Positions 27,852-35,789 of a stretch of DNA of 64,000 nucleotides are shown in pieces (positions within the stretch are counted from its first letter, which is position 1; each line of letters begins with the position of its first letter). The translations under genes and the position numbers were made by a program. A model generated the notes under the pieces. The model was not told where the DNA came from, did not search any database, and worked only from the letters and a program-made list of their open reading frames with translations. Source of the DNA: Streptomyces profundus (lineage in GTDB: Bacteria > Actinomycetota > Actinomycetes > Streptomycetales > Streptomycetaceae); assembly GCF_020740535.1 (NCBI RefSeq), contig NZ_CP082362.1:186001-250000 (forward strand), read 5' to 3'.

Positions 27852-28940
27852 TCACCGGCCCCCGAAGAGATAGCCGCGCCGCCGCATCAGCGTCACGAAG
27901 ACGGGCACGCCCACCAGCGCGGTGATGACGCCGAGGGGAAGTTCGCGCGGGGCGGCGACGGTTCGGGCGAGCAGATCGGCCCAGACCATGAAGACCGCCC
28001 CGACCAGGGGCGCGACCAGCAGCACCCGGCGGTGCCCGGCCCCCACCACGATGCGCACCAGATGCGGCACGATCAGCCCGACGAACCCGATGGCGCCGCT
28101 GACCGCCACGATCGCGCCGGTCATCAGCGAGGTCAGCACGAAGAGCCCCCGACGCAGCGCGGTGGCGTCGATACCGAGGCTGACGGCGGTCTCGTCGCCG
28201 AGGGCGAGCACGTCGAGCGATCCGCTGAACCGGTGCAGCAGCACGATGCCGACGAGCACCACGGACGCCACGACGGGCAGCGAACCCCAGGTGGCGGCGC
28301 CGAACCCGCCCATCGTCCAGAACAGCACGGTGTGGGTGGCCTCGCCGTCGGGCGCCAGATAGACGAGCACGCTCATCAGCGCCTGGAACCCGTAGGCCAG
28401 GGCGACCCCCGTCAGCACCAGGCGCAGCGGGGTCAGCCCCGCCCGGCTGTAGGAGGCCAGATACACCAACACCGAGGCGCCCAGCGCGCCGACGAACGCC
28501 CCCGTCGAGAGGGCGTAGACCCCGAAGGAGCCGAAGAGGCCCAGGGTCAGCACGGAGACCGCGCCGACGGAGGCGCCGGAGGAGATGCCGAGCACGAAGG
28601 GGTCGGCCAGGGCGTTGCGCACCAGGGCCTGGACGGCCACCCCGACCGCGCCGAGCCCGGCGCCGACCACCACCGCGAGCAGCACCCGGGGCGTGCGCAC
28701 CTGCCAGACGATCTGGTAGCGGGTCACCTCGTCCGCCGCGATGGAGCCCCCGCTGGTCGCCGCCCAGAGGTAACGGGCGGTGTCGGGCGGCGAGATCACG
28801 GTGGGACCCAGACCGATGGCGACCAGCACCGAGCCAACCAGGAGGAGCGCGAGCGGCAGCACGGCGGGGGCCGCCCGGTGACGCGGCGACCAGTTGGCCG
28901 ACCGCGGGTGAGGGGCCGCGCGGACCCGTGGTGAGTGCAT
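27852..28940 (-). CDS. FecCD-type ABC permease
   Basis: 362 residues from ATG at 28940. Eight to ten membrane segments; conserved RTPRVLLAVVVGAGLGAVGVAVQALVRNALADPFVLGISSGAS and the cytoplasmic loop GAIGFVGLIVPHLVR that contacts the ATPase. A single permease would form a homodimer. The start codon is only about 8 bases after the -10 element, so the mRNA is probably leaderless. Confidence 0.95.
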   Translation of the reverse strand: MHSPRVRAAPHPRSANWSPRHRAAPAVLPLALLLVGSVLVAIGLGPTVISPPDTARYLWAATSGGSIAADEVTRYQIVWQVRTPRVLLAVVVGAGLGAVGVAVQALVRNALADPFVLGISSGASVGAVSVLTLGLFGSFGVYALSTGAFVGALGASVLVYLASYSRAGLTPLRLVLTGVALAYGFQALMSVLVYLAPDGEATHTVLFWTMGGFGAATWGSLPVVASVVLVGIVLLHRFSGSLDVLALGDETAVSLGIDATALRRGLFVLTSLMTGAIVAVSGAIGFVGLIVPHLVRIVVGAGHRRVLLVAPLVGAVFMVWADLLARTVAAPRELPLGVITALVGVPVFVTLMRRRGYLFGGR

Positions 28941-28948
28941 GACGACGC

Positions 28949-28977
28949 ACCCTAAGCGAACTGGTAATCATTTTCAA
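28949..28977 (-). promoter_or_regulatory. Promoter of the ABC operon with overlapping Zur-like box
   Basis: On the minus strand TTGAAA (28977-28972) and TAGGGT (28954-28949) are 17 bp apart. The 15-mer TGGTAATCATTTTCA at 28962-28976 covers the -35 and spacer; it matches the actinobacterial Zur-box style (TGA-N-AAT-N-ATTnTCA) and not the DmdR1 iron box. Confidence 0.7.
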
Positions 28978-29029
28978 TTTTTATGCTGGGAGCCCCGCGC
29001 ACCACCCCCGCCGCCGCCCCCGTCGCCGG

Positions 29030-29800
29030 TCAGCGGGCTTCGGCGGTCCGCAACGTCTGGATGCGGACCGCCCGGGAGCCGGTGTGCGCGTCCCTGCCGT
29101 GCCAGCAGCGGTAGTTGTCGAGCAGCAGGATCTCCCCCGGGGCCAGCGCGAAGCGCGGCAGCGCCTCGGCCGACCGCCGCACCCGCGCGGCGAACCGCTC
29201 CAACATCACGCGGGTGCGTTCGCCCTCCGGGTCCCGGTGGAGCGGGGTGGCCCCCTCTCCGCACCTGACCACCCGGCGGCCGGCCCGGGTGAACTCGATG
29301 TGCCGGGCGACACGCGGCACCGCGGGCAGCCCGCGCAACCCGGCCCAGGCACCGTAGAGATCGACGTCGACGGTGCGCAGGAACTCGTGCAACTCCGCGT
29401 CCTCGGCGGGGAGTCGATCGACGAAGCGGTAGGCGTCCAGCACCATGGACCCGCCGCCGGACGGCGCCGGAACGACACTCTGCACCAGGACGTGGTCCTC
29501 GTCGGGATGGCGACGGCGCGCGGGCACACCGCCGATGTCGACCACGAAGTCCAGGCCGTCGGCGTGGAGTTGGACGGGGCCACCGTCCTGCGAACGCCGC
29601 ACGCGCTGCGGATACAGCTCCCGCAGCCCTGCGCCGAGCACCGAGGCCGCCGCGACCACCAGGGCGTCGGCGGTGGGTTCGAGTCCGGTGAGGACGACGG
29701 CGCCGTCGCGGGCCAGCGCGCGCCGGGCGCGGTCGGGCTCCGTCGGAGCGACGCGGTCGGGCAGGACGCCGAGATCGGCGAGGGGCGGTGCGGTGGACAC
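29030..29800 (-). CDS. TauD/clavaminate-synthase-like Fe(II)/2-oxoglutarate oxygenase
   Basis: 256 residues from GTG at 29800 (upstream GAGAGG). The facial triad is visible: His and Asp in QLHADGLDFV and the distal His in DNYRCWHGRDAH, with Arg in SRAVRIQTL binding 2-oxoglutarate. It probably hydroxylates an amino-acid-derived molecule. Its own promoter carries a second Zur-like box and it precedes the chelate transporter genes, so it may make or modify a metal-binding compound. No other biosynthetic gene is adjacent. Confidence 0.83.
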   Translation of the reverse strand: MSTAPPLADLGVLPDRVAPTEPDRARRALARDGAVVLTGLEPTADALVVAAASVLGAGLRELYPQRVRRSQDGGPVQLHADGLDFVVDIGGVPARRRHPDEDHVLVQSVVPAPSGGGSMVLDAYRFVDRLPAEDAELHEFLRTVDVDLYGAWAGLRGLPAVPRVARHIEFTRAGRRVVRCGEGATPLHRDPEGERTRVMLERFAARVRRSAEALPRFALAPGEILLLDNYRCWHGRDAHTGSRAVRIQTLRTAEAR

Positions 29801-29902
29801 GGGAGTCCTCTCGGTCGGCGCGGTGCCGCTCCACGGGGACACCGCGGGGAGGGCGCGCGCGCCGAACAGGCGGGACGGCCGTCGGGCTACGCCACCCGGG
29901 CC

Positions 29903-29929
29903 ACTATACGCACACGGGAATCATTGTCA
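29903..29929 (-). promoter_or_regulatory. Promoter of the oxygenase gene with overlapping Zur-like box
   Basis: TATAGT on the minus strand at 29908-29903 is a good -10. CGGGAATCATTGTCA at 29915-29929 matches the box before the permease gene at most positions (core AATCATT with TCA at the end) and covers the expected -35. The leader would be about 95 nt. Confidence 0.6.
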
Positions 29930-29947
29930 TCAAGGAGACGCCCGCTG

Positions 29948-30568
29948 TCAGGCGAAGCGGTCGGGGTCGCCGGCGCCCCGGCGCACGATCTCCGGCTCGC
30001 CCTGCGAGAAGTCGACCACGGTGGTGGGCACCGTCCCGCAGTCCCCCGAGTCGAGCACGGCGTCCACGACATGGTCGAGCCGCTCCTTGATCTCCCAGCC
30101 CTGGGTCAACGGCTCCTCCTGGTCCGGCAGCAGGAGGGTGCTGGAGAGCAGCGGCTCGTCCAGCGCGGCGAGCAGCGCCTGGGCGACCGGGTGTTCGGGA
30201 ATCCGCACGCCGATGGTGCGCCGCTTGGGGTGCAGCAGGCGGCGCGGCGCCTCCTTGGTGGCCGGCAGGATGAAGGTGTAACTGCCGGGCGTCGCGGCCC
30301 GCACCGCGCGGAACACCGTGTTGTCTATCCGCGCGAACTGGCCCAGCTGCGCGAAGTCCCGGCAGACCAGGGTGAAGTGGTGGCGACTGTCGAGCTGCCT
30401 GATGGCACGGATCCGGTCGACGCCCCGGCTGTCGCCCGGCCGACAGCCGAGGGCGAAGCAGGAGTCCGTGGGGTAGACGATGAGCCCTCCGTCGCTGAGG
30501 ATCCGAACCGCCTGGTCGATCACACGGCGCTGTGGGTTCTCCGGGTGCACGTCGAAGTATTTCGCCAT
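29948..30568 (-). CDS. YciO/Sua5-family (YrdC domain) protein
   Basis: 206 residues from ATG at 30568. YrdC-fold nucleotide-binding protein: GGLIVYPTDSCFALGC, RHHFTLVCRDFAQLGQFA, GSYTFILPATKEAPR and IGVRIPEHPVAQALL are typical of the YciO branch. Sua5 makes threonylcarbamoyl-AMP for tRNA t6A; YciO relatives are shorter and their role is less certain. The second Zur-like box lies just past its stop codon and belongs to the next gene. Confidence 0.9.
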   Translation of the reverse strand: MAKYFDVHPENPQRRVIDQAVRILSDGGLIVYPTDSCFALGCRPGDSRGVDRIRAIRQLDSRHHFTLVCRDFAQLGQFARIDNTVFRAVRAATPGSYTFILPATKEAPRRLLHPKRRTIGVRIPEHPVAQALLAALDEPLLSSTLLLPDQEEPLTQGWEIKERLDHVVDAVLDSGDCGTVPTTVVDFSQGEPEIVRRGAGDPDRFA

Positions 30569-30639
30569 GCGCCTGAGCTTAGGTGAGCCCACCCGGTGGG
30601 GCGCCGGGTGGGCGTGGTGCCGCGCTGGGGCGATCCGGC

Positions 30640-31017
30640 TCAGCTCGGCAGCAGCCTGATGGTCGCCTCCCGCGCCGGGCCGGCGACCATCGGGTCGACG
30701 TACTGGCTGCCGTACCGCTGGTACTTGGTGCGGTAGGCGGCGTCGATCGCCTCGTTGGCGGCCGGGTCGGTCTCCTCGGCGAAACGGACGTCCCGGTCGA
30801 CCCCGCCGGCCTGGACGTGTCCCTCGCCCCGCGCCCTGGTGGTCTGGAACCAGACGCCGCCGCGTCCCCGGTAGGAGCGGACGAAGAGGTCGTCTCCGTG
30901 CCGCACCACCCAGATCGTCACCGGGCCGTGCGGGGTGCCGTCGTCGCGCAGCGGGGCGATCTCCAACTCGTCCGCGGTGCCGATCGTGTCCAACTCGTCG
31001 CTCGTCCAGGTCGCCAT
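30640..31017 (-). CDS. DUF2255-family protein
   Basis: 125 residues from ATG at 31017. The protein follows the DUF2255 pattern: TWTSDELDTIGTADELEIAPLR at the start, TIWVVRHGDDLFVRSYRGRGGVWF, then ARGEGHVQAGGV and DAAYRTKYQRYG. It has the split-barrel look of F420/FMN-binding or nitroreductase-like small proteins, but no function is established. Confidence 0.85.
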   Translation of the reverse strand: MATWTSDELDTIGTADELEIAPLRDDGTPHGPVTIWVVRHGDDLFVRSYRGRGGVWFQTTRARGEGHVQAGGVDRDVRFAEETDPAANEAIDAAYRTKYQRYGSQYVDPMVAGPAREATIRLLPS

Positions 31018-31203
31018 CCGCGCTCTCCCTCGGGTCAGATCCGTGCCGATGTGGCTCCCCCAAACATCGGCCACTCCCCCTCCCGACTGGAGTGCGGGCG
31101 TCCCCGCCGGCGGCCGAATGGCGGTGAGGAGGAGGGAACGTAAGGGCGTTCGGGGTAGCTCCGGCGTGGTGAGCGGGGTCCGAACCGCGCCATGATGTCC
31201 GGC

Positions 31204-31857
31204 ATGTCGACACTGCTACACCTGGATTCCTCGGCCCGGGGGAAGGCCTCGGAGTCGCGGGCCATCACCGCGGCCTTCGCCTCGGCGTTCCGCACCGCGC
31301 ACCCGGACAACGTGGTGCTCCGCCGTGACCTGCACACGGACCCGCCGCCCCATCTGCCCGAAGCCGGCCTGCACTGGGCCCCCGGGCTCCGGGAGGCGGG
31401 CGAGCGGCCGGGGTGGGCCGCCGAGGAGGCGCAACGGCGTCTCGTCAACGAACTGCTCGCGGCTGACGTGCTGTTGATCGGGTTCCCGCTCTACAACTAC
31501 GGGCTGCCCTCAACCCTCAAGGCGTGGCTCGACCATGTGCATGTCCCGGGGTGGACCGCCCCTTCGGCGATCTCGGGCGCCCCGCTGGCGGGGCGCCCCG
31601 TGGTGCTGGCCACGGCGCGGGGCGGCGAGTACGGCACCCGCGGCGTGAACAGGCAGCGCGATCACGCGACCCCCGTGATGGAGCTGGTGCTCGGCGAGGA
31701 GATGGGGATGTCCGTCACGGTGATCGCGGCCAACCTGACCCTGGCCAACCGGACGCCCGCCCTCGCCCGCCATACCGAACGCGCCGCCCGCGAGCTGAGG
31801 GGAGCGCTGTCGCTCGCCGTCGAGCTCGGCGGGCGGCTCGGCTCCGGCCGGCCGTAG
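31204..31857 (+). CDS. azoR: FMN-dependent NADH-azoreductase / NAD(P)H dehydrogenase (quinone)
   Basis: 217 residues from ATG at 31204; in-frame ATGs at 31192 and 31195 are alternatives. Flavodoxin-like fold: STLLHLDSSARGKASESR binds the FMN phosphate, FPLYNYGLPSTLKAWLDHV is the family signature and TARGGEYGT is the third flavin loop. It reduces azo dyes or quinones by two electrons. Convergent with the aldo/keto reductase gene. Confidence 0.9.
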   Translation: MSTLLHLDSSARGKASESRAITAAFASAFRTAHPDNVVLRRDLHTDPPPHLPEAGLHWAPGLREAGERPGWAAEEAQRRLVNELLAADVLLIGFPLYNYGLPSTLKAWLDHVHVPGWTAPSAISGAPLAGRPVVLATARGGEYGTRGVNRQRDHATPVMELVLGEEMGMSVTVIAANLTLANRTPALARHTERAARELRGALSLAVELGGRLGSGRP

Positions 31858-31879
31858 GCCGCCGGACGCTGCCGGCCGG

Positions 31880-32836
31880 TCAGGCCGCCTCGTCGAGGAG
31901 CCGGCGGTGCTCGGCCGGCAGCTCAAGGGCGACGCCGGCGAACGCCTCGTCCAGTTGCTCGGGGCGGCTGACGCCGACCACGGGGACGAGGGGCGGCCGG
32001 CCGCCGGTCAGCCAGGCCAGGACGACCTGGTTACGGGTCGCCCCGAGGTCCTCGGCCACCCGCTCCAGGGCGGCCAACCGCCGCGTGTTGCCGGGGTGTT
32101 CGAAGTCCTCGCCCAGTGGGCGGTCGGTCCTGGCGTAGAAGCCGTTCAGCAGGACGCTGTACACCCACAGGCTCAGCTCGGGCTCGCTCTCGACATAGTC
32201 GAGGGTCTCGTCCGTGACCCAGCCGAACCGGTGCGGCAGCGAGGGCACGCCGGGGCGGGGCCTGAGGTAGGAGTGGCGCAGTTGCAGCGCGGTGTACCCG
32301 GCCCAGCCGCGCCGCTCGGCGATCCCCCGGGAGCGCTCCACCCGCCACAGCGGGTGGTTGGAGGCGCCGATCCTGGCGACCGTCCCGTCGGCGACCAGCC
32401 CGGCGAGCGCCTCGGCCGTCTCCTCAAGGGCGACGCCCCGGTCCTCCATATGGGTCCAGTAGAGGTCGATCCGGTCGGTGCCGAGCCGGCGGAGGCTGCC
32501 CCGCACGGCGGCACCGACCACGTTGCCCGACAGGCCCTGGCGGTTGGCGGGCCACTCCCCCTGGCCGTGCGGCTGGGCCCCCACCTTGGTGCTCAGGTAC
32601 ACCCGGTCGCGCATGCCGGGCCGGGCCGCCAGCCACCGGCCGATGACCTCCTCGCTCTCCCCGCCCCGGCCGTCCGGTTCGTTCCAGAAGGTGTAGCAGT
32701 CGGCGGTGTCGATCAACGTGCCGCCGGCGTCCACGAACCGGTCCAGCAGGTCGAACGCCGTCGAGGCGTCCGTCCTGGTGCCGAAGTGCATGGTGCCGAG
32801 CGCGAGCCGCGCCGTGGCCGCTGTCCCTGTTGGCAT
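31880..32836 (-). CDS. Aldo/keto reductase
   Basis: 318 residues from ATG at 32836. TIM barrel reductase: GTLIDTADCYTFW holds the catalytic Asp and Tyr, STKVGAQ the Lys, and YWTHMED the His of the tetrad; the C-terminal VVGVSRPEQLDE contributes to NADPH binding. Reduces carbonyls; substrate unknown. Confidence 0.93.
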   Translation of the reverse strand: MPTGTAATARLALGTMHFGTRTDASTAFDLLDRFVDAGGTLIDTADCYTFWNEPDGRGGESEEVIGRWLAARPGMRDRVYLSTKVGAQPHGQGEWPANRQGLSGNVVGAAVRGSLRRLGTDRIDLYWTHMEDRGVALEETAEALAGLVADGTVARIGASNHPLWRVERSRGIAERRGWAGYTALQLRHSYLRPRPGVPSLPHRFGWVTDETLDYVESEPELSLWVYSVLLNGFYARTDRPLGEDFEHPGNTRRLAALERVAEDLGATRNQVVLAWLTGGRPPLVPVVGVSRPEQLDEAFAGVALELPAEHRRLLDEAA

Positions 32837-32988
32837 GGGATCTCCCCCTGTACAAGCGCTTCCCCGCGCTTTCGGCGATTCGTTGACGACCAGCACGGTT
32901 CACCGCGGTTCACCGCTGTTCCCGTGCTGTCGGTCAGCATCGCCGTTGAAGCGCGCTCCAGGGCAAGCCGTGGCGGGACGGGGCGGGA

Positions 32989-33687
32989 TCAGGCCCGGCG
33001 GCGGCGGGCCGCGCGGCACAGCGCGGCCCCGCCCAGCAGCGCGCCGCAGCCGACGGCGGGCAGCCAGAGCCAGGAGGTGGCGGGCGTGGACGCCGAGACG
33101 CCGGCCAACACCCAGGCCGCGTTGCCTGGCAGCGTGCCGAGCGCGGTCGCCGCCGCGAACGGCGCCCAGCCCACCCGGGCGACGGCGGCGCCCAGGTTGA
33201 CCGCGGCGAAGGGCACCACCGGCAACAGGCGCGCCAACAGCACCCCGCGGAACGGCCGTTCGGACAGCCGCCGTTCGACGCCGGCCAGCACGCGTGTCCG
33301 TGTCATCGGGCCCAGCGCGTCGCGGCCGAGGAAGCGGCCGGCGGCGAAGCCGAGCAGCGCCCCCAGCACGGTGCCGGCGACGGTCAGCGACAGGCCGTAG
33401 CCGGCGCCGAAGAGCGCGCCGGCGGCGGCGCTCAGCGCCGGCTTGGGCACAAAGGCCGTCGTCCCCAGCGCGTAGAGGGCGACGAAGAGCGGCCCGGCCC
33501 ACACCGTCGAGCCGAGCGTGGCGGGCTCGGCGCGCGCCAGCCGGTCCACGCCGAGCAGCGTCGCGGCGGCCCAGGCGCCGGCCACCAGCAGGACCAACAG
33601 CAGCAGTCGCCCCCAGGGCGACAGCAGGGCCGCCACGACGACCCCGGCCACCGAACGCGAGGGGCGGACCAGCGGCTCGCCACGCAC
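32989..33687 (-). CDS. TVP38/TMEM64 (DedA-like, SNARE-associated) membrane protein
   Basis: 232 residues. GTG at 33687 is chosen for GGGGAGAGGGAG just upstream; a GTG at 33705 is in frame. About five membrane segments, with the family motif around FVPKPALSAAAGALFGAGYGLSLTVAGTVLGALLGFAAGRFLGRD and a second conserved block FRGVLLARLLPVVPFAAVNL. Such proteins are linked to lipid scrambling or transport. Role here unknown. Confidence 0.88.
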   Translation of the reverse strand: MRGEPLVRPSRSVAGVVVAALLSPWGRLLLLVLLVAGAWAAATLLGVDRLARAEPATLGSTVWAGPLFVALYALGTTAFVPKPALSAAAGALFGAGYGLSLTVAGTVLGALLGFAAGRFLGRDALGPMTRTRVLAGVERRLSERPFRGVLLARLLPVVPFAAVNLGAAVARVGWAPFAAATALGTLPGNAAWVLAGVSASTPATSWLWLPAVGCGALLGGAALCRAARRRRA

Positions 33688-34046
33688 CGCTCCCTCTCCC
33701 CGCACGGCGCCAACTCTAGTGCGGCGTCGGGCGGGCTCGTCGCCATGGTGCTGGTCACCGACGAGTTGGGCGTCGGAGCCGGCCTGCTGCGGCTGGTCCT
33801 GACGGCCGCCGGTATTCGCTCTGCGACCGGCTCGGTAAAGGCGGCTCCGCACTTTCTTCTGACTTCTCTTTCGGCATATAGAACAGCAGGCTTTCCTGGC
33901 CCTTCCCTCAGGCTTTCGCTGTGACAGCCACGTAACCGATATCGAGTACCGGCCGGCTTCGATTGGAATTTCCCCCCACCTCTCACTATCGTTCGATCCC
34001 GTACCTGACCGAGGGACCAACTCACAGCGATAACGGGGAAACAGCA
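33688..34046. other. Intergenic region with a candidate promoter for the lipoprotein gene
   Basis: About 360 bp without a gene, relatively AT-rich from 33825. On the plus strand TTGGAA (33963-33968) and TATCGT (33987-33992) are 18 bp apart and could form the promoter of the following lipoprotein gene. Confidence 0.4.
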
Positions 34047-34534
34047 ATGCGCGCACGTATACGACTCATCGCTTCGGTAGCCGCGGCGCGGCCTGTCTGG
34101 CACTCACCGGCTGCGGCGACGACAACGACGGCGGGGGCGACGGGGGCCTCGACGGCTCGGGCTCCGGGGGTGCCAACGGGGACACGGACGGTCCCGACGA
34201 CCGGCCCGACCCGGGCGAGGCCAACCCCGAGTGGCTCGCCATCTGGGCGTCCGACGGAGCCGAGCTGATCACCAGCACGGAAGGCGTCCTGTACGGAAAC
34301 TACCGGACCCAGGAAATCTGCCGCTCAAGCATGGCGGTCGAGGGCAGCCTCGACTGGCAGCCGTTCCTGTTCACCTGCGACTCGGGAAGTGCGCGGAGCG
34401 GCACCCTTCGGCTCGCCGGGGAAGCCATGACGCTCGAATGGGACAACGCCCCGCACGAGGAATTCACGAGGAGCGTCGACCTCGCGGGCGAGGATGTGGA
34501 TCTCGACGCGTACGAGGCCGATATTCTCAGCTGA
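34047..34534 (+). pseudogene. Lipoprotein gene with a frameshift in the signal peptide
   Basis: ATG at 34047 (GGGGAAA upstream) begins a signal peptide, MRARIRLIASVAAA, but the frame then leaves the gene. One base further on, the second frame reads ACLALTGCGDDNDGGGDGG and continues open to TGA at 34532: a lipobox (LTGC), an Asp/Gly-rich spacer and a domain of about 100 residues (WLAIWASDGAELITS, YGNYRTQEICRSSM, FTCDSGSARSGTLRL). A single missing base within the GC-only run 34081-34092 explains it. It is either a real null mutation, a sequencing error, or phase-variable. The intact protein would be a small exported lipoprotein of unknown function. Confidence 0.8.
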
Positions 34535-34672
34535 TTCATCGCGCCGGGAATGGTTCCGGCTGACTCGCCCCCGGGAAATGCGGCAGCAGCCCTCGGGGAA
34601 AGGGCCCGTCCACCGAGATCGCCCGCCGTTGCCGTTGCCGGGCAATGGCGGGCGGTCCCGGTGGCGGCCGGG

Positions 34673-35746
34673 TCAGTTCGTGACGGCCCAGGCGTGGTGG
34701 AGCCGGTTGACGGCGCTCTCGTTGCGCACGGTCAGCGTCAGGTCGGTGCCGCTGCCCTCGATCGCGTAGAGGGAGTACCAGTCGTGGTCGGGCCGGTTGG
34801 TGTGCTTGCCGCCGAGGGCCGGCCAGTAGACGGCGCCCATGCCCTCGGCGCGCACGGTGTCGGTGGCCGCCCGCAGATAGCGGACGAAGTTGTCGTCGCT
34901 GTCGGGGTGGTCGTAGTCCCTGCCGTCGTCCAGCGGGGCGCCGAACTCGTCCAGCACGGTGCGCGAACCGCAGTCGCCGATGCGGGAGTCGAAGGTGTCG
35001 CGCCACTGGTCGTAGCTCATCTCCGCGAACTGGAACGCGTAGAGATGGAGCGAGAGATAGGTGCCGTCGAGCCGGCTGTCGGCGCACACGGCGGTGACGT
35101 CGCCGTTGTAGCCGTGTCCGCTGACGAGGATCCGCTCCCTGGGGACCGACGGGCGGTCCTCGATCCAGGCGGCGGCGATATCGGCCCACTCCGCCGGGGT
35201 ATAGGCATACGGTTCGTTCATGGGCTCGAAGTGCACCCGTCCGTCGTCGCCCCAGCGTTCGACGACGGCGTCCCACAGCGCGTTGTAGCCGGCCAGGTCG
35301 TCGATCCGGCCGTTGGCCGAGGCGCCCTCCCACAGGGAGATGATCACGTTGAGGCCGCTCTCCGACGCGGCATCGATGGCTCCCGCATAGGAGTCGCCCC
35401 AGGTCGTGCCGGGGTAGGAGTCGAAGTTGATCGGAAGCCGAACGGTGTTGGCGCCGACAGTGCTCTGGAACTGGTCGTAGACCACGCTCGCCTTGGCCTT
35501 GACGGTGTCGTAGTCGTCGGATTCGCTCAGCCCCTCGGGCACCACGGGGCCGTCGGTGAAGTTGTCGCCCGGCGCGGCCCAGTTGACACCGCGGAAGTCG
35601 GCCGCGGCCTGCGGCGCCGGCTCCGCCGCCCGGTCGGCCGCGGTGACCTGGCCTGCGGACGACAGGGCGACGAGCGAGCCGGCGACGGCCACGGAGAGCG
35701 TCACCGAGAGGGAACGGCGGGGATGGCGGGAACGGAACGGGGGCAT
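34673..35746 (-). CDS. Secreted glycoside hydrolase family 5 enzyme
   Basis: 357 residues; AGGAAAGG precedes the ATG. A signal peptide (about 1-36) leads to a single GH5 barrel. The acid/base Glu is in HFEPMNEPYAYT and the nucleophile Glu in TVLDEFGAP; RLPINFD and SLHLYAF supply active-site Arg and His. No binding module. It is paired with a GH43/ricin enzyme. A known streptomycete pair of GH5 endo-beta-1,6-galactanase and GH43 exo-beta-1,3-galactanase degrades arabinogalactan, so that activity is my best guess; other GH5 activities are not excluded. Confidence 0.82.
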   Translation of the reverse strand: MPPFRSRHPRRSLSVTLSVAVAGSLVALSSAGQVTAADRAAEPAPQAAADFRGVNWAAPGDNFTDGPVVPEGLSESDDYDTVKAKASVVYDQFQSTVGANTVRLPINFDSYPGTTWGDSYAGAIDAASESGLNVIISLWEGASANGRIDDLAGYNALWDAVVERWGDDGRVHFEPMNEPYAYTPAEWADIAAAWIEDRPSVPRERILVSGHGYNGDVTAVCADSRLDGTYLSLHLYAFQFAEMSYDQWRDTFDSRIGDCGSRTVLDEFGAPLDDGRDYDHPDSDDNFVRYLRAATDTVRAEGMGAVYWPALGGKHTNRPDHDWYSLYAIEGSGTDLTLTVRNESAVNRLHHAWAVTN

Positions 35747-35789
35747 GACCGGCCTTTCCTGGCTGGGGGGTGGGGGGAAGCCGCTCGGC

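Noticed and set aside
28962..28976. Iron-box (DmdR1/IdeR) interpretation of the metal site
   Set aside because: The iron box has the TTAGGTTAGGCTAACC pattern; TGGTAATCATTTTCA fits the Zur style instead.
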